A DNA stretch of 42,520 bases from UQRS01 sp964481575 (lineage in GTDB: Bacteria; Bacillota; Clostridia; Oscillospirales; Acutalibacteraceae). A program made the position numbers and the translations under genes. A model generated the notes under the pieces. It did no database searches. It was not told the origin of the DNA and worked only from the letters and a program-made list of their open reading frames with translations. Where the stretch lies: positions 1-42,520 of the forward strand of contig CAYZTR010000017.1 of assembly GCA_964481575.1 (NCBI GenBank), read 5' to 3'. Below are positions 15,790 to 23,212 of this stretch, piece by piece. The first letter of the stretch is position 1, and each line of letters starts with the position of its first letter.

Positions 15790-16233
15790 ATGGCTTTTAA
15801 TGACCGTGAGCTGCTTGCTCGAATCATCAAGTGCGAAGCTGGCGGAGAAGGCGAAATCGGTATGAAAGCTGTTGCTACCGTAATCATGAACCGGGTCCAT
15901 GCCGCAGAAGGTGAATATGCCAGAGAAGGGGCTGGCAGTCTTCAAAATGTAATTTATCAGCCCTATCAGTTTGACTGTGCCAGAGAAACCATCGGCGGAC
16001 AATACAACTACCAAAACATCTATAATATGTCCCCGGAGCAAATTCACTATGACATTGCCGACTGGGCTCTAGAGGGCAACAAATTATCAGATGTTGGGGA
16101 CGCGCTTTGGTACTACAATCCTTTTTCTGACACATGCTCCCCCTTATTTCCCAGAAATGGTTCCGGACAACTGCATACCCGCATCAATCTTCACTGCTTC
16201 TATAACCCAACCGATTTATACTATCAAACATAA
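15790..16233 (+). CDS. cwlJ: Spore cortex-lytic cell wall hydrolase, CwlJ/SleB family
   Basis: A 147-residue protein of the hydrolase-2 (SleB catalytic) family, close in size to B. subtilis CwlJ (142). Conserved features are the catalytic glutamate E16 in IIKCEAGGEGEIG, VIMNRV, VIYQPYQFDC, DALWYYNP and HCFYNPTDLYY. It has no signal peptide or spore-binding repeats, as expected for CwlJ, which is made in the mother cell and held in the coat. It degrades cortex peptidoglycan during germination. gerQ follows after 13 bases, the same order as in Bacillus, which supports CwlJ over SleB. Confidence 0.88.
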   Translation: MAFNDRELLARIIKCEAGGEGEIGMKAVATVIMNRVHAAEGEYAREGAGSLQNVIYQPYQFDCARETIGGQYNYQNIYNMSPEQIHYDIADWALEGNKLSDVGDALWYYNPFSDTCSPLFPRNGSGQLHTRINLHCFYNPTDLYYQT

Positions 16234-16246
16234 TGGAGGAAAACCT

Positions 16247-16654
16247 ATGGATACCTGGAATTTTGACAGCAACCTTGCAAGCTACGATGCCAGTGTGTTT
16301 CAGCCGGCTGTAACGGCGGCCACTACTACCACAACAACTAACACGGATGATATGATGATGCTCCCGGAGGGCACTAACACCCGCATGCTGCAAACCAGCA
16401 GGCAACCGGAAACGATGACCAACCCGATTTACATTCCTGCATTTTTACAGCAAAACATCGGAAAGTGGATACGGCTGGAAATGCTGATAGGAAACACCCT
16501 GGTCAATCGGGTAGGACGGCTGGAAACAGTAGGTGCTAGCTTTCTCGTCATCCGCTCTCCGCAGAGCAACGCCAGCATGCTGTGCGATATGTACAGCATC
16601 AAATTTGTCACCATTATTGATTCGCAAAACACGAATGATCTAACCATGTTCTAA
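16247..16654 (+). CDS. gerQ: Spore coat protein GerQ
   Basis: A 135-residue homologue of the coat protein needed to localise CwlJ. The conserved domain is at about 60-128: YIPAFLQQNIGKWIRLEM, RVGRLETVGASFLVIRSP and CDMYSIKFVTIID. The N-terminal half is low complexity, with six threonines in a row (26-31) and three methionines. Bacillus GerQ is cross-linked through N-terminal lysines; here the first lysine is K73, so that cross-linking is probably not conserved. The ATG follows GGAGG at a normal distance, starting just after the cwlJ stop. The two form one operon closed by a strong terminator. Confidence 0.85.
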   Translation: MDTWNFDSNLASYDASVFQPAVTAATTTTTTNTDDMMMLPEGTNTRMLQTSRQPETMTNPIYIPAFLQQNIGKWIRLEMLIGNTLVNRVGRLETVGASFLVIRSPQSNASMLCDMYSIKFVTIIDSQNTNDLTMF

Positions 16655-16669
16655 TGGACCTGTATTCAC

Positions 16670-16705
16670 AAAGATCCCGACGGCTTTCAGCCGTCGGGAT
16701 CTTTT
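16670..16705. terminator. Terminator after gerQ
   Basis: A perfect 16-bp stem (AAAGATCCCGACGGCT with AGCCGTCGGGATCTTT), 3-base loop, T run on the plus side and A run on the other; it may also act on serA transcripts. Confidence 0.92.
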
Positions 16706-16751
16706 CATGAATATCAGATAGATGGGAAATCACAAGATGGCGAATCGCCAA

Positions 16752-17918
16752 TCAATCGATAACTCGCACACGAATCACACCGTCAATGGCCTGAACCTTT
16801 TCCACAGTACTATCATCGATCGTATTCACATCAATAATGGAATAGGCAAAATCCTTCCGTCCCTTATCGATCATATTTTCGATATTGGCACCGGCGTCCG
16901 AAAGTACTGTAGAAATGCTGGCGATCATATTAGGAACATTGTAATGCACGATGCAAACGCGTTTGGTATCAGGCGTTCTGGGCATGGAAGCAGCAGGCAT
17001 ATTAACGCTGTTCCGAATATTACCGTTTTCCAGAAAATCAACCAGTTCTTCCGCAGCCATTGCAGCACAGTTGTCCTCAGATTCCGGAGTAGAAGCGCCA
17101 AGATGCGGCATACAAATAACACCCTCAGCGCCAATCAGTGCATCCGCGCCGAAATCGGTTACATAGGTAGCCACTTTCCCAGCTTCGAGAGCGGCTAAAA
17201 CATCTTCATTATTGACCAGCTCACCACGGGCCAGATTGATGATACGTACGCCGTCCTTCATGGTGGCAATGGTGGAAGCATTGATGGCTCCCTTGGTATC
17301 TGACGTGGCAGGAACATGCAGGGTAATATAGTCTGCGTTTTTATATATTTCGTGGACATCCGTCACATGGATGACATTATGGGACAAATTCCAGGCCCCT
17401 TCCACTGACAGATAAGGATCATAGCCGTAAACCTTCATACCCAAATGCACAGCAGCATTGGCTACCAAGCAACCGATGGCTCCCAGACCAATTACGCCAA
17501 GGGATTTGCCCTTAAGTTCCGGACCGGCAAACGCAGATTTTCCTTTTTCCACAGCGGCGGCAACACCGTCGCCTTGCCCCTTCAGGGTCTTTACCCATTC
17601 AATACCGGGAACAATCCGGCGGGAGGACAGCAACAAGGAGGCCAAAACCAATTCTTTGACAGCGTTAGCATTGGCACCAGGTGTATTAAACACCACGATT
17701 CCCTGTTTCGCATACGCATCCACCGGAATATTGTTGGTACCGGCTCCCGCCCGGGCCACTGCCTTCAGATTCGGAGCAACCTCCATATCGTGCATTTTAG
17801 CCGAACGAACCAAGATAGCATCGGGGTCTGCAATTTCATCCCCAACGGTGTACTTGGCAGGATCCAACAAGGACAATCCGCTGGCGGAAATTTTATTTAA
17901 TGTCTTAATCTCAAACAT
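16752..17918 (-). CDS. serA: D-3-phosphoglycerate dehydrogenase
   Basis: A 388-residue NAD-dependent enzyme for the first step of serine synthesis, oxidising 3-phosphoglycerate. The Rossmann motif GVIGLGAIG follows a D-isomer hydroxyacid dehydrogenase N-terminal region. The active-site set appears as NLARGELVN (Arg), D-x-G near TDFGAD and the catalytic His in MPHLGAST. The last ~75 residues form a short ACT-like regulatory domain (VCIVHYNVPNMIASISTVL). I use the ATG at 17918, with TTGGAG upstream and 22 bases after serC; an upstream extension would run into serC. Co-transcribed with serC. Confidence 0.95.
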   Translation of the reverse strand: MFEIKTLNKISASGLSLLDPAKYTVGDEIADPDAILVRSAKMHDMEVAPNLKAVARAGAGTNNIPVDAYAKQGIVVFNTPGANANAVKELVLASLLLSSRRIVPGIEWVKTLKGQGDGVAAAVEKGKSAFAGPELKGKSLGVIGLGAIGCLVANAAVHLGMKVYGYDPYLSVEGAWNLSHNVIHVTDVHEIYKNADYITLHVPATSDTKGAINASTIATMKDGVRIINLARGELVNNEDVLAALEAGKVATYVTDFGADALIGAEGVICMPHLGASTPESEDNCAAMAAEELVDFLENGNIRNSVNMPAASMPRTPDTKRVCIVHYNVPNMIASISTVLSDAGANIENMIDKGRKDFAYSIIDVNTIDDSTVEKVQAIDGVIRVRVID

Positions 17919-17940
17919 GACTGTATTTCTCCAATCTACA

Positions 17941-19023
17941 TTATTGATTATTGGCAACAAACGTTTTCATGAAATCGATGAGTTTTTCGATTCCTTCGGT
18001 AGGCATAGCGTTATAAATAGAAGCACGCATACCGCCCACCAGACGGTGTCCCTTCAGATTCACGAAACCAGCCTCAGCAGCTTCAGCACAGAACTTTTTA
18101 TCCATTTCCGGATTGGGGCTGGTGAAGGTAACGTTCATCATAGAACGATATTTATGCTCTACGGGGTTGTGGAAGAAGTCTTGGCTGTCCAAGAAGTCGT
18201 AGAGCATACCCGCCTTCTTTTCATTGATTTTCTGCATATTTTCTAGGCCGCCGATTTCTTCCAGCAGATATTTGGCCACCAATCCGGTCATATAAATGCA
18301 CCAGCAAGGTGGCGTGTTGTACATAGAATCCTTTTTCAGGATCGTCGTATAGTTCATCATAGTGGGGACAGTATCCGCCGCATTCCCCAACAGATCTTCC
18401 CGGATGATCGCAACAGCCATACCGGCAGGAGCCACATTCTTCTGCACACCGAAATAAATGGCGCCGTATTTAGAAACGTCTACCGGCTTGGACAAAATCA
18501 TAGAGGACTGATCGGCAATCAGGGGAATTCCTTCCACCTGGGGTACTTCCGCATAGGTGGTACCGAAGATGGTGTTATTCTCACAGATGTGAATGTAAGA
18601 AGCGTCCTTATCATAAGAAATAGCATTTACATCAGGAATATAGGTAAAGTTTCTGTCCTCACTAGTGGCCACAATATTAACTGTGCCAAACTTTTTTGCT
18701 TCCTTGGCTGCCAAATTACTGAAATTACCGGTAACGATATAGTCCGCCTTGCCGGTAGTCATGAAATTCAAAGGCACCATAGCAAACTGCTGAGTTGCAC
18801 CACCCTGAAAAAAGCCGACCTTGTAATTATCGGGAATATTCATCAATTTCCGCAGGTTGGCCTCCGTCTCTTTAATGATTGCATCAAAATAAGAGGAACG
18901 GTGGCTCATCTCCATAACCGATTGACCGGAGGTACCGTACTCCAACAATTCAGACTGTGCAGTCTTCAGAACCTTTTCCGGCAACATAGAGGGGCCGGCG
19001 CTGAAATTATAAACTCGTGCCAT
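17941..19023 (-). CDS. serC: Phosphoserine aminotransferase
   Basis: A 360-residue PLP enzyme that converts 3-phosphohydroxypyruvate and glutamate to phosphoserine and 2-oxoglutarate. Family landmarks are FSAGPSMLPEKVL at the N-terminus, SHRSSYFDAI, FFQGGATQQFAM, DQSSMILSKPVD and the PLP lysine K195 in GVQKNVAPAG. It is the first gene of a serC-serA unit; the phosphatase serB is not in the window. The promoter is near-consensus, with palindromes upstream listed separately. Confidence 0.96.
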   Translation of the reverse strand: MARVYNFSAGPSMLPEKVLKTAQSELLEYGTSGQSVMEMSHRSSYFDAIIKETEANLRKLMNIPDNYKVGFFQGGATQQFAMVPLNFMTTGKADYIVTGNFSNLAAKEAKKFGTVNIVATSEDRNFTYIPDVNAISYDKDASYIHICENNTIFGTTYAEVPQVEGIPLIADQSSMILSKPVDVSKYGAIYFGVQKNVAPAGMAVAIIREDLLGNAADTVPTMMNYTTILKKDSMYNTPPCWCIYMTGLVAKYLLEEIGGLENMQKINEKKAGMLYDFLDSQDFFHNPVEHKYRSMMNVTFTSPNPEMDKKFCAEAAEAGFVNLKGHRLVGGMRASIYNAMPTEGIEKLIDFMKTFVANNQ

Positions 19024-19085
19024 AAAAATACTTCCCTTTCCAATCTAAACTGCCGAATTCGATGGATTTCGGCGACGATGTTACT

Positions 19086-19114
19086 ATTATAATAACAGAA
19101 TACGTATTTGTCAA
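19086..19114 (-). promoter_or_regulatory. Promoter of serC-serA
   Basis: Minus strand: perfect TTGACA, 17-base spacer, perfect TATAAT. The spacer contains the palindrome AATACGTATT. Confidence 0.85.
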
Positions 19115-19137
19115 GATAATTGTTAATAAATTATCAA
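19115..19137. promoter_or_regulatory. Overlapping palindromes upstream of the serC -35
   Basis: GATAATT-N7-AATTATC (19115-19135) is a perfect inverted repeat. Overlapping it, TTGTTAATAAATTATCAA (19120-19137) matches the Rex consensus at 13 of 14 fixed positions. The local AT content makes chance matches easier than at adhE. Confidence 0.4.
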
Positions 19138-19178
19138 TCTTTTTTTGGCTTTTTTCGAAGAAGTTGTTTTTCTTGTTT

Positions 19179-19197
19179 GAAAGTTTAACAAACTTTC
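19179..19197. repeat. Perfect inverted repeat between serC and tRNA-Gly promoters
   Basis: GAAAGTTT-AAC-AAACTTTC, flanked by imperfect TTGTTT/AAACAA extensions. Its location between two divergent promoters suggests a protein site, but none is recognised. Confidence 0.4.
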
Positions 19198-19259
19198 TAA
19201 AACAAAACCTGATAATCCCTTTCATCCCCGTTTTGTTTCGCAGATTTTAAATTTTTCTC

Positions 19260-19288
19260 TTGACAAACCGGAACAAATTGGTTATAGT
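19260..19288 (+). promoter_or_regulatory. Promoter of tRNA-Gly
   Basis: Perfect TTGACA, 17-base spacer, TATAGT, 13 bases before the tRNA 5' end. Confidence 0.85.
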
Positions 19289-19301
19289 ATATAAGTGCCT
19301 T

Positions 19302-19375
19302 GCGGGCATAGTTCAATGGTAGAATATCAGCTTCCCAAGCTGAGGATGCGGGTTCGATTCCCGTTGCCCGCTCCA
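19302..19375 (+). tRNA. tRNA-Gly (anticodon CCC)
   Basis: Complete cloverleaf: acceptor GCGGGCA paired with TGCCCGC, D arm GTTC/GAAT, anticodon arm TCAGC-TTCCCAA-GCTGA with CCC at 19334-19336, T arm GCGGG-TTCGATT-CCCGT, discriminator T and an encoded CCA. It reads GGG codons. Single-gene unit with its own promoter and terminator. Confidence 0.97.
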
Positions 19376-19386
19376 AAAGTGTAATC

Positions 19387-19419
19387 AGGACGGACAGTTG
19401 AAGCTGTCTGTCCTTTTTT
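19387..19419 (+). terminator. Terminator of tRNA-Gly
   Basis: AGGACGGACAG pairs with CTGTCTGTCCT (one G-T pair, 11 bp), followed by a T run. Confidence 0.9.
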
Positions 19420-19501
19420 ATTTCACACGGTTACCTCTACTTATCTTTGATTGAAGTTCAGAGGCCTGTTTCTGTCATTTGAGGATAAGCTACTTTAAAT
19501 T

Positions 19502-19545
19502 AAAAAAAGAACTGCCCCATCTGTGAAAAAAACACGTCAGGGCAG
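19502..19545 (-). terminator. Terminator of the lysyl-tRNA synthetase gene
   Basis: On the minus strand, CTGCCC and GGGCAG frame an 18-plus base stem-loop with partial internal pairing, followed by TTCTTTTTTT. Confidence 0.75.
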
Positions 19546-19561
19546 CTCCATTCACTACTTG

Positions 19562-21604
19562 TTATCCAATTGTGCATCCAATTGGTGCTTCGTCATCGGC
19601 AAAAAGGATTTTGCATTCGTGGTCACCATAAGAAACAGCCAGAAGCATTCCCTCGCTCATAACACCTGATAGCTTGGCCGGCTTCAAATTTGCAATAACG
19701 ATAATCTTCTTCCCAATCAACTGTTCTGGCGTATAGATCCCCTTGATGGAAGACATGATGGTGCGCCCACCCAAACCGTCATCCAGGGTCAACTTCATCA
19801 TAGCCCGGGTCTTTTTCATTTCCTCGGCATTCAGCACCCTACAAACCCGAAGATCCAGCTTGCCAAAATCGTCCAACGTAATTTCTGGCTTTACAGAAGA
19901 CACCGGTTCTGTGGCGGAAACTGAGACATCCGGTTCAGCTAGAGCCAGCTCGGCTTCGGTCTTTGGGGTGGAAAAATCCAGCAAAGGCAAATAAGCAGCC
20001 TTATCAATAGCAAACAGGAACAGATACAAGCGCGGCCCCTTCTCTTTGCCAATCAACAGCTGGTAGGCATTTTTGAAGAAACGCCCTTGAGCAGCTTTCC
20101 TTGCCTTGTCATCAGCAAGCTCCCGCACTTTGCCGGGAATAGCATACAGCTCAGTATTCAGCTGATCCAGATCATAATCATGATTTGCCAAATACGCATG
20201 CAGTAATGTAATCTCCTGCTGCTCCTCTGGGGACAGGGTTTCATACTTTTCCCAGTTTCGATTGGGCAGCAAATGATTCAGACTCTCCGGAGAACAGGTC
20301 TCCGCCCAGCACTTGGCCAAGTCCAGTCGCTCAGCAAAATCAGCATACTTATAAGGCGTACCGATTTTTTCAAAAATGGTTTCAATCATCGGGGGATTAA
20401 AATCCACAATCGAACCCAGAGAAACCAGCTGAGACATGGGAACAGTTTTTACCTCATGGCCCGGCACTGCTGCATGGGCCATAATATCAGAAACATATTC
20501 ATCAGCAGTACCGTTTCGAACAGCATTTAGTTGGCGGTCAAACTCAAAATACTGGCGCAGAATTCCATCATCAAAACAGAAATCAAAAGCATGCAGAGGT
20601 GCTGTTTTGGAATACAGCCACAGGATCACTTCCGGCTGGTACAGTTTCAGCAACACCTCCGGCGTCATGGCTAAACCGGAAGAACCGGACATTTTACCGG
20701 TAGAACCTTTAATCCCGATAAATTCATATCCCTGGAAATATGGAGCCGTATAGCCAAACACCTGCTTAGAAAGGGCGGAAGACGCGGTGTAAGAACCGCC
20801 TACCGTGGCATGGTCTTTGCCGCCCGGCTCAAAATCCACCTGTTCATATTTCCAGCGCATCGCCCAGTCGGCTTTCCAAGCCAACTTGCAGTTAAAATTA
20901 GTTTCAAAATCAAAGGTGTCACTGTGGCCACAGGCGCAGATGTATTCAGCCCGATGGGTTGCATCGTCATAAGCGGTAATCTTGGTGTCATCCTTACCGC
21001 AGACAGGGCAATAAATGGCCACAGGATAATAAGAATCCCGGGTTTTTTCTGTTTTAGCACGGGTATCCTTAACCTCAGCCTGATGGCCGGAGGTAGACTC
21101 TACGTTTTTGGCGCCATATTTCGCTTTTAAAGCTTCCAAGAGATCATAAATCTCACCGCGCTTAGCCAAGGCCTCCAGCACATTGTCCTTATATTTTCCG
21201 CTGCGATACATTTCAGCCTGATGCCGGAAATCCATCTGGATCCCGAAAGCCGACACACTGCGCTCAAATTCCTTTTCAAAATGTGCAGCATAAGACGCAC
21301 AGCAACCAAAGGGATCAGGGCAATCCACATATGGCTTACCGATATACTGATCAAAATCCGGCGCAATCTTCGCCACATTCACCGGCACCTTCCGTAGTCG
21401 ATCAAAATCATCCCAGGAAAACAGCAGTTTTGCCTTTTTTCCTTTGTTTCGCAAGGCCAGTACCACATTATAGCTAGTAGCTACATCACGAAAATTACCG
21501 ATATGCACAGAACCGGAAGGACTAATCCCGGCAGCACAAACATATTCCTCCTTATCCGGATGTCTTTTGATGATTTCATCAGCGATGGGGTCAGACCAAT
21601 GCAT
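19562..21604 (-). CDS. lysK: Class I lysyl-tRNA synthetase with C-terminal tRNA-binding domain
   Basis: A 680-residue enzyme that charges tRNA-Lys. It is class I, not the usual bacterial class II: HIGN (34-37) in SPSGSVHIGNF and KMSGS (304-308) in GKMSGSSG. Two Cys pairs (C199/C202, C224/C226) may bind zinc. The class I core normally ends near 530 residues; after a Thr/Ser/Val/Pro-rich linker (about 545-573), residues 574-680 form an EMAP-II/MetG-C type tRNA-binding domain (DFGKLDLRVCRV, MKLTLDDG, IANLKPAKLSGVMSEGMLLA). The ATG at 21604 has AGGTGG upstream and aligns with the family start MHW; a GTG at 21616 is the alternative. No T-box leader is present. Confidence 0.92.
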   Translation of the reverse strand: MHWSDPIADEIIKRHPDKEEYVCAAGISPSGSVHIGNFRDVATSYNVVLALRNKGKKAKLLFSWDDFDRLRKVPVNVAKIAPDFDQYIGKPYVDCPDPFGCCASYAAHFEKEFERSVSAFGIQMDFRHQAEMYRSGKYKDNVLEALAKRGEIYDLLEALKAKYGAKNVESTSGHQAEVKDTRAKTEKTRDSYYPVAIYCPVCGKDDTKITAYDDATHRAEYICACGHSDTFDFETNFNCKLAWKADWAMRWKYEQVDFEPGGKDHATVGGSYTASSALSKQVFGYTAPYFQGYEFIGIKGSTGKMSGSSGLAMTPEVLLKLYQPEVILWLYSKTAPLHAFDFCFDDGILRQYFEFDRQLNAVRNGTADEYVSDIMAHAAVPGHEVKTVPMSQLVSLGSIVDFNPPMIETIFEKIGTPYKYADFAERLDLAKCWAETCSPESLNHLLPNRNWEKYETLSPEEQQEITLLHAYLANHDYDLDQLNTELYAIPGKVRELADDKARKAAQGRFFKNAYQLLIGKEKGPRLYLFLFAIDKAAYLPLLDFSTPKTEAELALAEPDVSVSATEPVSSVKPEITLDDFGKLDLRVCRVLNAEEMKKTRAMMKLTLDDGLGGRTIMSSIKGIYTPEQLIGKKIIVIANLKPAKLSGVMSEGMLLAVSYGDHECKILFADDEAPIGCTIG

Positions 21605-21677
21605 ATAGAAATCCACCTTTCTTCTTCTATTTCCCGAAGTACAGCAAAAAGCCCCACTCCCCTATTTTAACTTTGAT

Positions 21678-21706
21678 ATTGTACCGAATTTATAGAGAAA
21701 TGTCAA
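21678..21706 (-). promoter_or_regulatory. Promoter of the class I LysRS gene
   Basis: Minus strand: perfect TTGACA, 17-base spacer, TACAAT. The leader is about 70 bases, too short for a T-box. Confidence 0.8.
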
Positions 21707-21817
21707 GAGCTCACATCGAGCCATGCATAAACAAATTAAATAATGTAAAAAAGCACCTTCCCCTACGTTATTCGGAAGATATGTAGCAACTTCGCCTCTG
21801 CATATCCACACACTCAA

Positions 21818-22843
21818 TCAAAACTGGCAAATAAACATTGCATCGCCAAAGGAAAAAAAGCGGTACTTTTCCTGAACGGCAGTATGATAAGCAGCAATGG
21901 TATGCTCATATCCAGCAAAGGCAGATACCAACATAATCAGAGTAGACTCCGGCAAATGAAAATTGGTAATCAGGCCATCCATGCATTTAAAAGAATAACC
22001 GGGATAGATGAATATCGAAGTATCCCCAGAGCAAGCCCGAATCTCGCCGGAAGAAGCAACACTTTCAACAGTCCTGCAAGAGGTGGTGCCTACACAGATC
22101 ACCCGATTTCCGGCCGCTTTAGTGCGCATAATCAAGTCGGCCGTTTCCTGCGGCATCGTATAATGTTCTGTGTGCATCAGATGCTTGGTAATATCCTCCT
22201 CCTTCACAGGGCGGAAGGTACCAAGGCCCACATGCAGCGTCACATAACCGATATTAACACCAAAGGATTGGAGTTCTTCCAGCTGTTCCGGCGTAAAATG
22301 CAGTCCGGCCGTAGGGGCCGCAGCTGAGCCCAACTCCCGACTGTAAACTGTCTGATAGCGCTCCTGATCCTGCAACTTTTCTGTAATATATGGCGGCAGC
22401 GGCATTTGCCCAATTTGCTCCAGCACTTCAAAGAAAACATCATCACAAGTAAATTGCACCAACCGATTGCCGCCGTCCAACACCTCCAAAACTTCTCCCT
22501 TCATCTTTCCTTCTCCAAAAGAAAAGACTGCACCGGGCTTCGCTTTTTTTCCGGGGCCGGCCAAACACTCCCAAACCTTTTCCCGCGTTTGCTTCAGCAG
22601 TAAAAACTCCACCACTGCACCGGTATCCTTTACCCCGTAAATACGGGCGGGTAAAACGCGGGTATCATTCAGGATCAGAGTATCCCCTGGATGCAAATAA
22701 TTCTGCAGATTGAAAAACCGGTCATGTTTCAATTGGCCAGTGGCTTTATCCATCACCAAAAGCCGTGAGGAATTCCTCGGCTCTAGAGGAGTTTGAGCAA
22801 TTAATTCTTCCGGCAAGTCATAAAAAAAATCAGATTTCAGCAT
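21818..22843 (-). CDS. queA: tRNA preQ1(34) S-adenosylmethionine ribosyltransferase-isomerase
   Basis: A 341-residue enzyme that transfers and isomerises the ribosyl group of SAM onto preQ1 in tRNA, making epoxyqueuosine. Landmarks: N-terminal DFFYDLPEELIAQTPLEPR, LVMDK, GDTLILNDTRVLPAR, GSAAAPTAGLHFTPE, YVTLHVGLGTFRPV, and FHLPESTLIMLVSAF with FFSFGDAMFI at the end. Length is normal. The start has AAAAAGGTGAAAG upstream. The promoter is not clear in the 60 bases shared with the divergent asd promoter. Confidence 0.97.
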   Translation of the reverse strand: MLKSDFFYDLPEELIAQTPLEPRNSSRLLVMDKATGQLKHDRFFNLQNYLHPGDTLILNDTRVLPARIYGVKDTGAVVEFLLLKQTREKVWECLAGPGKKAKPGAVFSFGEGKMKGEVLEVLDGGNRLVQFTCDDVFFEVLEQIGQMPLPPYITEKLQDQERYQTVYSRELGSAAAPTAGLHFTPEQLEELQSFGVNIGYVTLHVGLGTFRPVKEEDITKHLMHTEHYTMPQETADLIMRTKAAGNRVICVGTTSCRTVESVASSGEIRACSGDTSIFIYPGYSFKCMDGLITNFHLPESTLIMLVSAFAGYEHTIAAYHTAVQEKYRFFSFGDAMFICQF

Positions 22844-22878
22844 AATCTTTCACCTTTTTCCCAAAATTAACATAAAAT

Positions 22879-22893
22879 GTATTTGACAAATAC
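22879..22893. repeat. Palindrome over the asd -35 element
   Basis: GTATTTG-A-CAAATAC is a perfect 15-base palindrome containing the -35 TTGACA. It could be an operator acting on asd and on the divergent queA. Confidence 0.4.
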
Positions 22894-22911
22894 AGAAGAC
22901 CGTGTTACTAT
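22883..22911 (+). promoter_or_regulatory. Promoter of the asd-dapA-dapB operon
   Basis: Perfect TTGACA, 17-base spacer, TACTAT, about 20 bases before the riboswitch aptamer. Confidence 0.75.
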
Positions 22912-22934
22912 AGGAGCAAGAAAGTTGCATATAT

Positions 22935-23104
22935 AAGGTAGAGGCGCAACTGCGATGAGTACCAGGGGCAAAGGCCGCCGGGCCAATGACCCCCTGAGAA
23001 AGGCAATGTTGCCGAAGTTCGGCTGGCTACGGCGGGCTACCGGGCTGATTCTCTGGTGAAGAACCAGCGGATTGTCACCCCAAAATGAGGTGGAGCGCTA
23101 TCTT
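22935..23104 (+). ncRNA. Lysine riboswitch (L box)
   Basis: The leader carries the L-box core: AAGGTAGAGGCGCAAC at the 5' side, GATGAGTA, a GAGAAAGGC...GTTGCCGAAG region, GGCTGG, and closing GAGGTGGAGCGCTATCTT. The ends AAGGTAG and CTATCTT pair to form P1. It lies directly before asd, dapA and dapB, the lysine/DAP pathway. Binding of lysine should favour the terminator at 23144-23165 and reduce lysine synthesis. Confidence 0.93.
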
Positions 23105-23143
23105 GCATGTAATGGCAGTATGTCTATTATATTGCATGGATGG

Positions 23144-23165
23144 CCGGTTCGCAACCGGTTTTTTT
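23144..23165 (+). terminator. Riboswitch expression-platform terminator
   Basis: CCGGTT-CGC-...CCGG stem (CCGGTT with AACCGG, 3-base loop) followed by seven Ts, 47 bases before the asd start. Confidence 0.85.
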
Positions 23166-23212
23166 ATTGCAACGAAAATTTTTCTATTTTAATCAAAGGA
23201 TTGTGATTTTCA

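Noticed and set aside
19562..21604. Methionyl-tRNA synthetase, suggested by the C-terminal tRNA-binding domain.
   Set aside because: The core has HIGN and KMSGS with class I LysRS context (MHWSDPIADEIIKRHP) and lacks MetRS signatures.
21605..21720. T-box leader for the LysRS gene.
   Set aside because: The leader is only about 70 bases and lacks the T-box sequence and a terminator.
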